A stretch of 64,000 bases of DNA from Oscillospiraceae bacterium (GCA_017473015.1 JAFUNP010000033.1:33143-97142), one strand, 5' to 3'; positions 16,371 through 25,242 are shown, counted from the stretch's first letter. Made by a program: numbers and translations. The notes: generated by a model not told the origin, from the sequence alone.

Positions 16371-16429
16371 ATTATATACTATTGTACAAATTTTGTCAAC
16401 TGCTAAATTGACCGGACACTAAAAATTAA

Positions 16430-17125
16430 TTAGCCACCGAATCTTGTGTTGTTCAGTTTAACGCCAGGACCCATTGTTGTAGCGATGGATACTGAACGGA
16501 TGTACTGACCTTTAGCTGCTGCTGGTTTTGCTTTTACAACAGCGTCCATAACTGTGGAAATGTTTTCAGACAGTTTTTCTACGCCGAAGGAAGCTTTACC
16601 TACTGGAACATGGATGATGTTTGCTTTGTCCAGACGGTATTCGATTTTACCAGCTTTTGCTTCTTTAACAGCCTGAGCGATGTTTGGTGTAACTGTGCCG
16701 GCTTTTGGGTTTGGCATCAGGCCACGAGGACCCAGAACTCTACCCAGACGGCCAACCAGACCCATCATATCAGGTGTTGTGATGAGAACGTCAAAATCCA
16801 TGAAACCTTCGTTCTGGATTTTTGCTACCATTTCTTCTGCACCTACCAGGTCTGCGCCTGCTTCCAGTGCTTCTTTTTCTTTATCGCCTTTTGCGATAAC
16901 CAAAACTTTTACGTTTTTACCTGTACCGTTTGGCAGAACAACTGCACCACGAACCTGCTGGTCAGCGTGACGGCTGTCAACACCCAGGCGAACGTGAAGT
17001 TCTACTGTTTCGTCGAACTTTGCTTTAGCTGTGCCAATGCAAAGTTCACAACCTTCTGCAAGGTCGTAAAGCTTTGTTTTATCAACAAGCTTTTTGCTTT
17101 CTATATATTTTTTACCGTGTTTCAT
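16430..17125 (-). CDS. rplA: 50S ribosomal protein L1
   Basis: 231 residues, full length. The N-terminal domain I begins [15 protein letters not shown]. Domain II carries [14 protein letters not shown] and the [16 protein letters not shown] loop (about 125-140), which is nearly invariant in L1. L1 binds 23S rRNA at the E-site stalk and is a translational repressor in several bacteria. The start has AGGAGG. It follows rplK by 64 bp. Confidence 0.97.
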   Translation of the reverse strand: MKHGKKYIESKKLVDKTKLYDLAEGCELCIGTAKAKFDETVELHVRLGVDSRHADQQVRGAVVLPNGTGKNVKVLVIAKGDKEKEALEAGADLVGAEEMVAKIQNEGFMDFDVLITTPDMMGLVGRLGRVLGPRGLMPNPKAGTVTPNIAQAVKEAKAGKIEYRLDKANIIHVPVGKASFGVEKLSENISTVMDAVVKAKPAAAKGQYIRSVSIATTMGPGVKLNNTRFGG

Positions 17126-17189
17126 TATTATCCTCCTGTGGTTAAACGGAATATTCCTCCCACTTGTGTGAGTAGTGCAAAACTACAAA

Positions 17190-17615
17190 TTATTCTTCTA
17201 CTGTAACGCCCATGCTGCGTGCTGTACCAGCAATCATGCTCATAGCTGTTTCGATGTTTGCAGCGTTCAGGTCTGGCATTTTCATTTCAGCGATTTTGCG
17301 AACCTGTTCTTTTGTCAGCTGGCCAACTTTTGTTTTGTTTGGCACGCCGGAAGCAGATTCAAGACCGAGTTCTTTTTTGATGAGAACTGGTGCTGGTGGT
17401 GTTTTTGTAATGAAGCTGAATGTGCGGTCTGCATATACTGTAATTACTACAGGAATGATATAACCGATATCTTTCTGTGTTCTTTCATTGAATTCTTTTG
17501 TGAAAGACATGATGTTTACACCGTGCTGACCAAGAGCTGGACCAACAGGTGGTGCTGGAGTTGCCTTACCAGCTGGAATCTGGAGCTTGATATATCCAGT
17601 AACTTTCTGAGCCAT
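17190..17615 (-). CDS. rplK: 50S ribosomal protein L11
   Basis: 141 residues from ATG 17615, the usual L11 length. GGAGGT stands just upstream, whereas the frame extension to 17681 has no site. The N-terminal [20 protein letters not shown] and C-terminal RNA-binding [11 protein letters not shown] are both hallmark segments. L11 with 23S rRNA forms the GTPase-associated centre and is needed for RelA-type sensing of uncharged tRNA. Confidence 0.97.
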   Translation of the reverse strand: MAQKVTGYIKLQIPAGKATPAPPVGPALGQHGVNIMSFTKEFNERTQKDIGYIIPVVITVYADRTFSFITKTPPAPVLIKKELGLESASGVPNKTKVGQLTKEQVRKIAEMKMPDLNAANIETAMSMIAGTARSMGVTVEE

Positions 17616-17727
17616 TTTAAATACCTCCGTATGATGTGGTAAGCTATCGGACAGGACCTGTTCCCGTCCTCCCACGGACACATGTGTGCCCTATAAAAAT
17701 CACATTCCTTTGTGACTCTTACCGTTG

Positions 17728-18246
17728 TTAAATTGGTTTTACCTGTAACAGGTCGAGTTCTGAAAGTGTTTCTCTGCCGAACATTGAAACTTTTACTTTT
17801 ACTTTCAGTGCATCGGTGTCGATTTCAACAACCTCACCGATAAATCCAGCCAGAGGACCGTCAGTGATTTCGACATTGTCGCCCACTTTAAAGTCGATTG
17901 TCTGGGATTTTGTTTCTACACCCATTGCGTCCACTTCTTTCTGTGAAAGAGGAGATGGTTTCTGTGGGGATGAACCTACAAAACCTGTAACGCCGCGGGT
18001 ATTGCGCACGATATACCATGTTTCATCTGTGAGAATCATTTTTACGAAAACATAGGAAGGATACAGTTTGTTTTCTGTTTCCTTGCGTTTGCCGTCTTTG
18101 ATTTCCACTAAGGTTTCAACAGGAATTGCAACTTCCTGAATCATATCGCGCAGATTGCGGTTTTCGATAACTGCTTCAAGGCTTGAAGCTACCTTGTTTT
18201 CATAGCCTGAATATGTGTGAACAACATACCATTTTGCCTCGCTCAT
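17728..18246 (-). CDS. nusG: Transcription termination/antitermination factor NusG
   Basis: 172 residues. The NGN domain begins KWYVVHTYSGYENKVA and contains YPSYVFVKM and the TRGVTGFVG strand. The KOW domain near the C-terminus reads GDNVEITDGPLAGFIGEV. NusG binds RNA polymerase and links it to Rho or the ribosome. It lies between secE and rplK as is usual in bacteria, with a GAGGTG site before ATG. Confidence 0.97.
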   Translation of the reverse strand: MSEAKWYVVHTYSGYENKVASSLEAVIENRNLRDMIQEVAIPVETLVEIKDGKRKETENKLYPSYVFVKMILTDETWYIVRNTRGVTGFVGSSPQKPSPLSQKEVDAMGVETKSQTIDFKVGDNVEITDGPLAGFIGEVVEIDTDALKVKVKVSMFGRETLSELDLLQVKPI

Positions 18247-18267
18247 ATCTACACCTCGCTTTTTTGA

Positions 18268-18486
18268 TTATACGTTTTTGTAAATCAGCTGGAGCACCAG
18301 ACCAAATACAGTGTCCAGACCGAAGATCAACACAGCTGCGATCAGAGATACAGCGATAACAATAAGAGTATTGTTCACTACCTGGCTTTTAGTTGGCCAT
18401 ACAATTTTTTTCATTTCAGATTTAACATCTCTGAAATGCTTTTTCATTGATGCAAAAAAGCCAACCTTTTCTTTCTTTTCTGCCAT
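18268..18486 (-). CDS. secE: Preprotein translocase subunit SecE
   Basis: 72 residues. An amphipathic segment (FFRDVKSEMKKIVWPTKSQV-like, about 18-35) contains the KKxxWPTxxQ motif, and one TM helix follows (TLIVIAVSLIAAVLIFGLDTVF). This short single-helix form is typical of Gram-positive SecE. It clamps SecY in the membrane. An AGAGGTAAAGCG site precedes ATG. Confidence 0.95.
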   Translation of the reverse strand: MAEKKEKVGFFASMKKHFRDVKSEMKKIVWPTKSQVVNNTLIVIAVSLIAAVLIFGLDTVFGLVLQLIYKNV

Positions 18487-18498
18487 TCGCTTTACCTC

Positions 18499-18648
18499 TT
18501 ATTTAGTTTCTCTGTGAAGAGTGTGTTTTTTGCAAAAACGACAATACTTTTTCAGTTCTACTCTGTCAGGAGTATTCTTTTTGTTTTTCTTTGTGTCATA
18601 ATTGCGCTGTTTGCATTCTGTACATGCAAGTGTAATTCTAACTCTCAT
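18499..18648 (-). CDS. rpmG: 50S ribosomal protein L33
   Basis: 49 residues: [33 protein letters not shown] and a terminal HTLHRETK. Four Cys in two CxxC pairs (ACTEC, YCRFC) make this the zinc-binding form of L33. It is first in the operon, 12 bp before secE, with GGAGGTGCCGAT before ATG. Some bacteria carry a second, Cys-free L33 used under zinc limitation; none is seen here. Confidence 0.96.
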   Translation of the reverse strand: MRVRITLACTECKQRNYDTKKNKKNTPDRVELKKYCRFCKKHTLHRETK

Positions 18649-18734
18649 ATCGGCACCTCCATTAAAGTTAGCCTCCCTCTTTTGGCTGCAAAAATTTATT
18701 GCATAAAAAATAGACCTACAAAAGAGGTGATATC

Positions 18735-18763
18735 ATAATACCATATAAAACCGGACAAGTCAA
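18735..18763 (-). promoter_or_regulatory. Sigma-A promoter of the rpmG-secE-nusG-rpl operon
   Basis: On the minus strand TTGACT (18763-18758), a 17-bp spacer and TATTAT (18740-18735), 87 bp upstream of rpmG. Confidence 0.75.
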
Positions 18764-19016
18764 TAATATTTTTCATTTTGCAAATATTTTACCATCGCTG
18801 ATTTTTTACAGGTATATGTCGGTTTTCCTTTTTGGACTTAACCTTATATATTTTACACTTTTACACGCTGTTTGTCAAAGGAAATCTATATAAAATATTA
18901 ATATTTATATAAAATAACATTTTGGTATTTATTTTTTTGACCGCATGTGTTATCATATTATATTAGATTAAATTATACAATTTATTAAGCTATTTACATA
19001 AAACATGGAGGTCGTT

Positions 19017-20093
19017 ATGGCAAAAACAAAAGTTTGCGTAATATTCGGCGGTGTTTCCAACGAACATGAAGTAAGTCTGATGAGCACAAAAAGCGTTATC
19101 GACAACATTCCTGCCGACAAATACGACGTGGTAAAGGTAGGCATCACAAAGAAAGGCCGCTGGCTGTTCTTCCCCGGCTCTACCGACGAAATCATAAATG
19201 ACAAATGGCACGAGCATCCTGACAATGTGCCATGTATGATAAGCCCTGACAGAACAACAAAGGGGCTGATTAAAATGGACGGCACAAACATCAGAATAGA
19301 AAAAATAGACGTGGTTCTGCCTGTACTCCACGGCAGAAACGGCGAAGACGGCACTCTGCAGGGTCTGCTGGAAATGAGCGGCATTCCATACTGTGGCTGC
19401 GGCGTACTGGCCAGCGCACTGTGCATGGATAAAGTACACGCCAACATGGCATTTGACCACGCCGGTATCCCCCACTGCAAATGGGACTATATGATGGACT
19501 GGGAGCTGGACAACTTTGATGCAGTGGCTGACAAAATGGAAGCAAACCTGGGCTGGCCAATCTTTGTAAAACCTGCAAACAGCGGTTCATCAGTAGGCGT
19601 TTCCAGGGCTGAAAGCAGAGAAGAACTGAAAAGTGCTGTTCATGCTGCACTGGCCCATGACAACAAGGTAATCTTTGAAGAATTTGTAGCCGGTCAGGAA
19701 GTGGAATGTGCCGTATACGGCAACACTCCGGACCTGATTGCCAGCGAAGTGGGCGAAATCGGCGCCAGTGCTACATTCTATGACTATGATGACAAATACA
19801 AAAACGGTACCAGCAAAACATACATTCCTGCACACCTGCCTGTGGAAACAAGACAGAAAATTCAGGAGCTGGCCAAAAAAGCCTTTACAGTGATGGACTG
19901 CAAAGGCCTGTCCAGAGTTGACTTTTTCGTAAAAGCAGACGGCACAATCCTGCTGAACGAAATCAACACTCTGCCCGGCTTTACACACATCAGCATGTAT
20001 CCACAGCTGATGCAGCACACCGGTATGAGCTACGGCGAACTGGTAGACGGCATCATCAGACTGGGGCTGGAAGGTGCAGAAGATGAAAGATAG
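19017..20093 (+). CDS. ddl: D-alanine--D-alanine ligase
   Basis: 358 residues from ATG 19017 (TGGAGG 4 nt upstream; an earlier in-frame ATG at 19005 overlaps this site). The N-terminal VCVIFGGVSNEHEVSL, the ATP-grasp segment FVKPANSGSSVGVSRA, EFVAGQEVECAVYG and the metal-binding NEINTLPGFT are all intact. It joins two D-Ala for peptidoglycan precursors in the cytosol. The YDYDDKY segment before the omega-loop has Tyr, the form seen in true D-Ala-D-Ala ligases rather than D-Ala-D-Lac ligases. It overlaps murI by 11 nt, so the two D-amino-acid enzymes for the wall are co-translated. Confidence 0.95.
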   Translation: MAKTKVCVIFGGVSNEHEVSLMSTKSVIDNIPADKYDVVKVGITKKGRWLFFPGSTDEIINDKWHEHPDNVPCMISPDRTTKGLIKMDGTNIRIEKIDVVLPVLHGRNGEDGTLQGLLEMSGIPYCGCGVLASALCMDKVHANMAFDHAGIPHCKWDYMMDWELDNFDAVADKMEANLGWPIFVKPANSGSSVGVSRAESREELKSAVHAALAHDNKVIFEEFVAGQEVECAVYGNTPDLIASEVGEIGASATFYDYDDKYKNGTSKTYIPAHLPVETRQKIQELAKKAFTVMDCKGLSRVDFFVKADGTILLNEINTLPGFTHISMYPQLMQHTGMSYGELVDGIIRLGLEGAEDER

Positions 20094-20892
20094 ACCAATC
20101 GGAGTGTTCGACTCCGGCGTAGGTGGCCTTACCTGCGCCAAAGAGCTGCTCAGACTGGTGCCCGGTGAAAATATAATCTATCTGGGGGATACAGCCAGAA
20201 TGCCTTATGGTGTGAATACCAAAGAAACCCTGGCCCGCTACACCAATGACGATGTGGAATTTCTCCAGAGAAAAGGGGTAAAGCTGGTGGTGGCCGCCTG
20301 CGGCACAGTGTCCAGCAACGTACCTGCAGCACAGATAAAAAACCTGTCTGTGCCGTTTATAGATGTTATCACTCCTACCATATCCGCCGCCGTAAAGGCA
20401 ACAAAAAACAAAAGAATCGGCATTATAGGCACACCTGCCACCATCAAATCCGGCAGCTTTGCCTCAAGGCTGAAAATGTTTGACAAGGATATACAGACAG
20501 TTTCCAACGGCTGTCCCCAGCTGGTTACACTGGTGCAGGAGGGATATATAGACGAGGACAATTTTATCCTCAACAGTGTGTGCAAAGAGTATCTGGCACC
20601 TATCAAGGCTTTTGGCGTTGATACATTGATACTGGGCTGCACCCACTTCCCTATCATTTCAAAGGTCATTCAGAACATTATGGGAAATGATGTGACGCTG
20701 ATTGACTCCGGCTACGAGACAGCGCTGGAGGTAAAGAAAATTCTGGAAATGCTGAAGCTGGAAAGAACTCAGCCCCGCGACAGGGTGGAATATTATGTTA
20801 CCAGCCAGCCGGAGGAATTTGACAGAGTGGCAAACATATTCCTGGGTGACGGCAGCGATGCCAAAGCAATTCTGACTGATATAAAGGATTAA
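20083..20892 (+). CDS. murI: Glutamate racemase
   Basis: 269 residues from ATG 20083, which sits inside the 3' end of ddl. The family signature FDSGVGGLT is at residues 8-16. The first catalytic Cys is in VAACGTVSS, a sequence slightly unlike the common VACNTAS, and the second is in LILGCTHFP. It interconverts L- and D-glutamate to feed MurD. The unusual CGT in place of CNT at the first catalytic site deserves a check, but the remaining motifs (GDTARMPYG, SGYETA) are canonical. The next gene begins 1 nt after its stop. Confidence 0.93.
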   Translation: MKDRPIGVFDSGVGGLTCAKELLRLVPGENIIYLGDTARMPYGVNTKETLARYTNDDVEFLQRKGVKLVVAACGTVSSNVPAAQIKNLSVPFIDVITPTISAAVKATKNKRIGIIGTPATIKSGSFASRLKMFDKDIQTVSNGCPQLVTLVQEGYIDEDNFILNSVCKEYLAPIKAFGVDTLILGCTHFPIISKVIQNIMGNDVTLIDSGYETALEVKKILEMLKLERTQPRDRVEYYVTSQPEEFDRVANIFLGDGSDAKAILTDIKD

Positions 20893-20893
20893 T

Positions 20894-21319
20894 ATGAAAG
20901 AAAACTACCTGATTACAATTGAAGGCTTTATGAACATGGGGGACGACGCAGACAGTGTCAGCCTGACCACAGTGGGTTCCTTCTACCGAAAAAACGGCAA
21001 ATACTACATTGTTTATAAGGAGACGGAGGCCACAGGCTTTGAAGGCTGTACCACATCACTTAAAGTGTGGGAAAGTGGCGTGTCCATGACACGCTACGGC
21101 GGCCAGGCAACCAGCAACCTGATAATAGAAAAAGGTGCGCTGAACCTGTGCAATTACCAGACAGTGGCAGGCCCCATAATGCTGGATATAAACGGAATAG
21201 ATATTGTAAGCAATCTGAATGACAACGGTGGCAGCCTGAGTTTTGAATACAGTCTCAGCAGCAGCGGCATGTTAATCAGTGAAAACAAAGTGAATGTAAC
21301 AGTTAAGGAGATAAATTAA
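20894..21319 (+). CDS. DUF1934 (YwiB-like) beta-barrel protein
   Basis: 141 residues. The opening YLITIEGFMNMGDDADSVSLTTVGSFY and the central KETEATGFEGCTTSLKV segment are those of DUF1934, a lipocalin-like small barrel of unknown function. In Bacillus subtilis the homologue ywiB also lies directly before argS, so the pairing is conserved. There is no signal peptide. It is coupled to murI (1-nt gap) and to argS (1-nt gap). Role unknown. Confidence 0.85.
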   Translation: MKENYLITIEGFMNMGDDADSVSLTTVGSFYRKNGKYYIVYKETEATGFEGCTTSLKVWESGVSMTRYGGQATSNLIIEKGALNLCNYQTVAGPIMLDINGIDIVSNLNDNGGSLSFEYSLSSSGMLISENKVNVTVKEIN

Positions 21320-21320
21320 A

Positions 21321-23075
21321 GTGAGCTTAGAAAAATTTGACGGTATGAACCTGGCCAAAGCCCAGGTAGAAACAATGGTAAAGGCTGCCATCGAAACAGC
21401 TATCGCCAACGGCGAACTGGCACAGCCTGAAGTGATGAAAGATTTTGTTGTTGAAATTCCACAGGACCTGCGCAACGGTGACTTTTCCACCAACGCAGCT
21501 ATGGTAAACGCCAAAAACTTTAAATCAAACCCAAGATCAATCGCAACTGCCATCCTGAAATACATGCAGTTTGACGGCACATTCTTTGACAGAGCAGAGC
21601 TGGCAGGCCCTGGCTTTATCAACTTTTTCCTGAACCACAGTTATTTTGAAACAGTTGTAAAAGCTGTGCTGGAAAACGGTGACAACTACGGCAAAACAGA
21701 ATATGGCGCTGGCAAAAAATACAATGTGGAATTTGTTTCTGCAAACCCTACAGGTCCTATGCATCTGGGCAACGCCCGCGGCGGCGCTCTGGGTGATATT
21801 CTGGCTGAGTGTCTGGCATGGGCAGGCTACGATGTAACAAGAGAATTCCTTATCAATGACGCAGGCAACCAGATTGAAAAATTCGGTATGTCCCTGGAAG
21901 GCAGATACATGCAGATTTTCGACAAGGAATATCCATTTGACGAAAGCTTCTACCAGGGTGCAGACATCACAGCACGCGCACAGGAATTCTGTGACATTCA
22001 CGGTGATTCCTATGTAAACAAACCTCTGGAAGAAAGAAAACAGGCTCTCATTGACTACGCTCTGCCAAGAAACGTAGCTGATATGAAGGCTCATCTGGCA
22101 AAATACCGCATCGACTACGATGTATGGTTCTCCGAACAGGAAATGCGCAACAGAGGCGATGTTGACAAGGCTATTGCAAAACTGACTGAAAACGGATACA
22201 CATACGAAAGAGACGGCGCTCTGTGGTACAAAGGCACTGCACTGGGCGAAGAAAAAGACGAAGTACTGGTAAGAAACAACGGTATCTCCACATACTTTGC
22301 AGCTGATATTGCATACCACTACGACAAGCTGGTTACAAGAAGCTTTGACAAAGCCATCGACGTATGGGGCGCTGACCACCACGGTCATGTTGCAAGAATG
22401 AAAACAGCCATGACAGCACTGGGGCTGGACGCAAGCCAGCTGGATGTTGTGCTGATGCAGCTGGTAAAACTGATTGGTGACGCAAAAGACGAAAACGGCA
22501 ATGTTATCCTGGACGAAAGCGGCAAACCAAAGAAAACCGAAATCAGAATGAGCAAACGTACAGGTAAAGCTATTCAGCTGGTTGACCTGCTGGATGAAAT
22601 TCCAATCGACGCTGCCCGTTTCTTCTTCAACACAAGAGAACCAAACACACATCTGATTTTTGACCTTGATCTGGCTATTCAGGAAAACAGCGAAAACCCT
22701 GTATACTATGTTCAGTATGCACACGCCAGAATCTGCAGCATTCTGCGCCAGCTGGAAAAAGAAAACCTGACAACAGAAGGCGTAAAAGAAGCAGACCTGA
22801 CACTGCTGGCAGACCCTGCAGAAATCGAACTCATCCGTACACTGTCCTACATGCCGGGTGAAATCATTGCAGCAGGCAAAGCATACGACCCATCAAAAAT
22901 CACAAAATATTCCATCACACTGGCAACACAGTTCCACCGTTTCTACAACGCTTGCCGCGTTAAAGGTGAAGACGAAGCACTGTCCAAAGCCAGACTGGCA
23001 CTGTGCGTAGCAGCAAGACACGCTATCGCAAACTGCCTGAAGATTATGAACATCACTATCCCAGAACAGATGTAA
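21321..23075 (+). CDS. argS: Arginyl-tRNA synthetase
   Basis: 584 residues from a GTG start with AAGGAG 8-9 nt upstream. The N-terminal Add1 domain covers about 1-110. The class I HIGH motif appears as PMHLGNARGG (about 137-146), the KMSKS equivalent as IRMSKRTGKAI, and the anticodon-binding DALR domain ends at ARHAIANCLKIM. It charges tRNA-Arg in the cytosol. Last gene of the ddl-murI-DUF1934-argS unit and closed by an intrinsic terminator. Confidence 0.97.
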   Translation: MSLEKFDGMNLAKAQVETMVKAAIETAIANGELAQPEVMKDFVVEIPQDLRNGDFSTNAAMVNAKNFKSNPRSIATAILKYMQFDGTFFDRAELAGPGFINFFLNHSYFETVVKAVLENGDNYGKTEYGAGKKYNVEFVSANPTGPMHLGNARGGALGDILAECLAWAGYDVTREFLINDAGNQIEKFGMSLEGRYMQIFDKEYPFDESFYQGADITARAQEFCDIHGDSYVNKPLEERKQALIDYALPRNVADMKAHLAKYRIDYDVWFSEQEMRNRGDVDKAIAKLTENGYTYERDGALWYKGTALGEEKDEVLVRNNGISTYFAADIAYHYDKLVTRSFDKAIDVWGADHHGHVARMKTAMTALGLDASQLDVVLMQLVKLIGDAKDENGNVILDESGKPKKTEIRMSKRTGKAIQLVDLLDEIPIDAARFFFNTREPNTHLIFDLDLAIQENSENPVYYVQYAHARICSILRQLEKENLTTEGVKEADLTLLADPAEIELIRTLSYMPGEIIAAGKAYDPSKITKYSITLATQFHRFYNACRVKGEDEALSKARLALCVAARHAIANCLKIMNITIPEQM

Positions 23076-23083
23076 TGCATATA

Positions 23084-23109
23084 AAAAACTCCCCGCTCGG
23101 GGAGTTTTT
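23084..23109 (+). terminator. Intrinsic terminator after argS
   Basis: AAAAACTCCCC-GCTC-GGGGAGTTTTT, an 11-bp stem with T-run; it may also serve the convergent gene. Confidence 0.9.
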
Positions 23110-23121
23110 ATTTTATCGTAA

Positions 23122-24057
23122 TTATCTGCTTCTTAATGTATTGTATACCATCAGGTGTTCCATAACAGCACTGCTCTGTGCAGAACATCTTGTGTTATAT
23201 TCAATAAGTTCAGTATTTTCTTTTATTTCGTTGGAGCTGTTTAACAGTGCTTTATTCTGCTGTTCTATTCTGTAAAGTGCATTATTGGATTCCCTTATAA
23301 GCATTCCAAGATACTGCTGATTTGCAATAATTTCATCAAGTTTGCTGATAATAACATCAAGTTTATTTTCTATCCTGTTAAATCTCAGGTCTGTTTCGTA
23401 TGTATCATATGCACCGCCCGGACCCGTAAAAGCGTTACACCTGCCTGTGTCAAAATAATCATAGAATGAACATACTGCTACCATATCCCTATATTTGGGA
23501 TGAATAATATTTATACTATATAACGCATTTATTGCACTCTTTGTTGTTCCTATGCTTTTTTTCAAGTTAAACAGTTGTTTTTGCATATCCTTTTTTACGA
23601 GAATTTCTCTTTTTACCCTTTCGTTATCGTTTGCAATTGCTATGTTATATTCATCAATTGCTTTTTCGTAACGGAATTTTTGATATTTTCTCTCTTTTCT
23701 TTCGTTAATGACGTACCAGGGCATATAAACAGTAAAAAAGCCTATAGGTATTGGAGATAACAACAATAGGCATTTCCAAAACTCCGGTAAATTTTGAATG
23801 ATTTTTGCAGGAACTATTTCTACTATAACAAAAAGAGTAAAAAATATTACAAATCCTACTATAAAAGATAGCACAGCTATAAATAAACTCATACTTTTAT
23901 CCCAATCCGGTTTTTGCAAAATCGGCTCATCATAATATCTTTCTTTCCCCAGCCTGTTTATCTGCCATTCCAGATTATTTTTCAGCTTATTCTGCGTATA
24001 TAACTGACACTCCAGTGTAGCCACATCCTTAATATATCTTATCAATTTGGTTTCCAT
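23122..24057 (-). CDS. Membrane protein with flanking coiled coils, accessory gene of unknown function
   Basis: 311 residues. The N-terminal 45 are predicted helical coil (METKLIRYIKDVATLECQLY). Two TM helices follow, FIAVLSFIVGFVIFFTLFVI (about 60-80) and LLLLSPIPIGFFTVYMPWYV (about 97-117), then a long charged helix (KYQKFRYEKAIDEYNIAI). After residue 190 comes a Cys- and Gly-containing segment, YDYFDTGRCNAFTGPGGAYD, and a final coiled coil (about 230-300) with RIENKLDVIISKLDEII. I have seen this GRCxxxTGxxGAY-type protein described only as hypothetical. Codon use is AT-richer than in neighbours. It is divergent from a tiny HTH protein across a palindromic operator, which suggests a two-gene accessory module. 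Confidence 0.6.
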   Translation of the reverse strand: METKLIRYIKDVATLECQLYTQNKLKNNLEWQINRLGKERYYDEPILQKPDWDKSMSLFIAVLSFIVGFVIFFTLFVIVEIVPAKIIQNLPEFWKCLLLLSPIPIGFFTVYMPWYVINERKERKYQKFRYEKAIDEYNIAIANDNERVKREILVKKDMQKQLFNLKKSIGTTKSAINALYSINIIHPKYRDMVAVCSFYDYFDTGRCNAFTGPGGAYDTYETDLRFNRIENKLDVIISKLDEIIANQQYLGMLIRESNNALYRIEQQNKALLNSSNEIKENTELIEYNTRCSAQSSAVMEHLMVYNTLRSR

Positions 24058-24076
24058 ATTTTTCTCCTCAGTATAT

Positions 24077-24096
24077 ATTAACCGATATTGGTTAAT
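24077..24096. promoter_or_regulatory. Palindromic operator between the divergent pair
   Basis: ATTAACC-GATATT-GGTTAAT, a perfect 7-bp dyad, embedded in a longer GTATATA..TATATAC symmetry. It lies 20 bp from the minus-strand start and 56 bp from the plus-strand start, a position fitting control of both genes by the HTH protein. Confidence 0.6.
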
Positions 24097-24151
24097 ATTA
24101 TTATATACACTTTTCAGTTAATATTCAAGTAGAGAGTGAGGCTTGAGTATT

Positions 24152-24355
24152 ATGATTTCTTATGACAATCTGTGGAATGTTATGAAAGAAAAAGGTATAA
24201 CGCAATATGCATTAATCAAGAAATATAATATCAGCCCAGCACAAATAACCCGACTCAAGCGAAACGAAAGCGTAAGCACTCACACAATAGATACATTTTG
24301 CAGAATACTTGACTGCGAAGTGGAAGATATAATGAAATATATAAAAGATAAATAA
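24152..24355 (+). CDS. Small HTH (Cro/C1-type, XRE) regulator
   Basis: 67 residues, almost nothing beyond one helix-turn-helix. ISYDNLWNVMKEKGITQYALIKKY forms helices 1-2, the recognition helix is SPAQITRLKRNESV, and HTIDTFCRILDCEVEDIMKY completes the five-helix fold. ATG 24152 is preceded by GAGG at a 10-nt spacing. The earlier TTG at 24143 is too close to it. Proteins of this size regulate their own promoter as dimers; the palindrome at 24077-24096 is the obvious target. It is divergent from the membrane protein gene at 23122-24057. Confidence 0.88.
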   Translation: MISYDNLWNVMKEKGITQYALIKKYNISPAQITRLKRNESVSTHTIDTFCRILDCEVEDIMKYIKDK

Positions 24356-24372
24356 TTTTATGTAAAATATAT

Positions 24373-24395
24373 GCAGCCTTTCGGCTGCTTTTTAT
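24373..24395 (+). terminator. Intrinsic terminator after the HTH gene
   Basis: GCAGCC-TTTC-GGCTGC followed by TTTTTATTTTT. Confidence 0.88.
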
Positions 24396-24433
24396 TTTTC
24401 ATCAATCTTTCACTGACTGTTCTGTCACAATTA

Positions 24434-24462
24434 TTTACATTTGTTTTATATATTGATAAAAT
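24434..24462 (+). promoter_or_regulatory. Sigma-A promoter for the lipoprotein gene
   Basis: TTTACA, a 17-bp spacer, TAAAAT, 27 bp before the start codon. Confidence 0.7.
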
Positions 24463-24489
24463 GAAAATATACAAGTGAGGTGTGATTAT

Positions 24490-25077
24490 ATGAAAAAATT
24501 ATTATCTATATTTGTTCTGTTTTCCCTGATGCTGTGCAGCTGCGGCAAGGAAATAGTTGTGGAAAGAAAGGAATTTCACCCAAGTGATGATGAAATGACT
24601 GCTGTTCTGAACGAAAATAATACCGAATGGACTATGTACCGCAGTGACCTATTGTCAGAGGAAATGAAGACATATATGGTTTATACCGATGATATGACGG
24701 AAACCAACGCCGAAAGTGACGGCAACGAAGCTGTAAAAACAATCGGTGCATTTGTAACCCATAAATCCGACCTGGGCCAGCGTGTGGCATTCCAATTTGT
24801 AAACAGACATATAAACAGCGATGGCATTGATAATATAACTGAAAAAGCTGTAAATGTATGCTGTGATTTATTTTCAGTCAATGCAGAAGATGAAATACTG
24901 AAAGAAATAAATAAAATTAAACCGGAAGAAGACACACCATATACCGCCTGGTACAAAGAATACGGCGGAGTATATGTGTGGTTTACATACGGAGTTGAAA
25001 ACGGCGAAATTATACCGCTGATTTTCAGCATCAATGACGAGGGTATCCACAACGAACTGCTGGCAGATATAGAATAG
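24490..25077 (+). CDS. Predicted lipoprotein of unknown function
   Basis: 195 residues from ATG 24490. MKKLLSIFVLFSLMLCSCGK is a type II signal peptide with lipobox LCSC, so the mature protein starts at the second Cys and is tethered outside the membrane. The rest is acidic and soluble (EIVVERKEFHPSDDEM, later WYKEYGGVYVWFTYGVENGE), with no domain that I recognise. Its own promoter and the lack of co-transcribed genes make it a single unit. Confidence 0.78.
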   Translation: MKKLLSIFVLFSLMLCSCGKEIVVERKEFHPSDDEMTAVLNENNTEWTMYRSDLLSEEMKTYMVYTDDMTETNAESDGNEAVKTIGAFVTHKSDLGQRVAFQFVNRHINSDGIDNITEKAVNVCCDLFSVNAEDEILKEINKIKPEEDTPYTAWYKEYGGVYVWFTYGVENGEIIPLIFSINDEGIHNELLADIE

Positions 25078-25095
25078 TTTTTACACAGAAATATG

Positions 25096-25190
25096 AAGGG
25101 GACGGGCTTCCCGTCCCTTGTATTATAAACGCGTAGGGGCGGGCGTCCCCGATCGCCTGAAAATATGTGGGGGCGGATATTATCCGCCCG
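25096..25190. repeat. Dispersed REP-like GC-rich palindromes
   Basis: Three consecutive palindromes: AAGGGGACGGG..CCGTCCCTT (25096-25119), GGGGCGGGCGTCCCC (25136-25150) and GGGCGGATA-T-TATCCGCCC (25171-25189). CGCGTAGGGGCGG (25130-25142) recurs inverted at 55774-55786 in a similar array. The type is common between genes in gut Clostridia. Confidence 0.7.
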
Positions 25191-25202
25191 TTTTATAAAC
25201 AA

Positions 25203-25231
25203 AAAAGCCGCATTGCTGCGGCTTTTGTTTT
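25203..25231. terminator. Bidirectional terminator between lipoprotein and hydrogenase genes
   Basis: AAAAGCCGCA-TTGC-TGCGGCTTTT with A-run on one side and T-run on the other. Confidence 0.85.
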
Positions 25232-25242
25232 ATTTATTCAGT

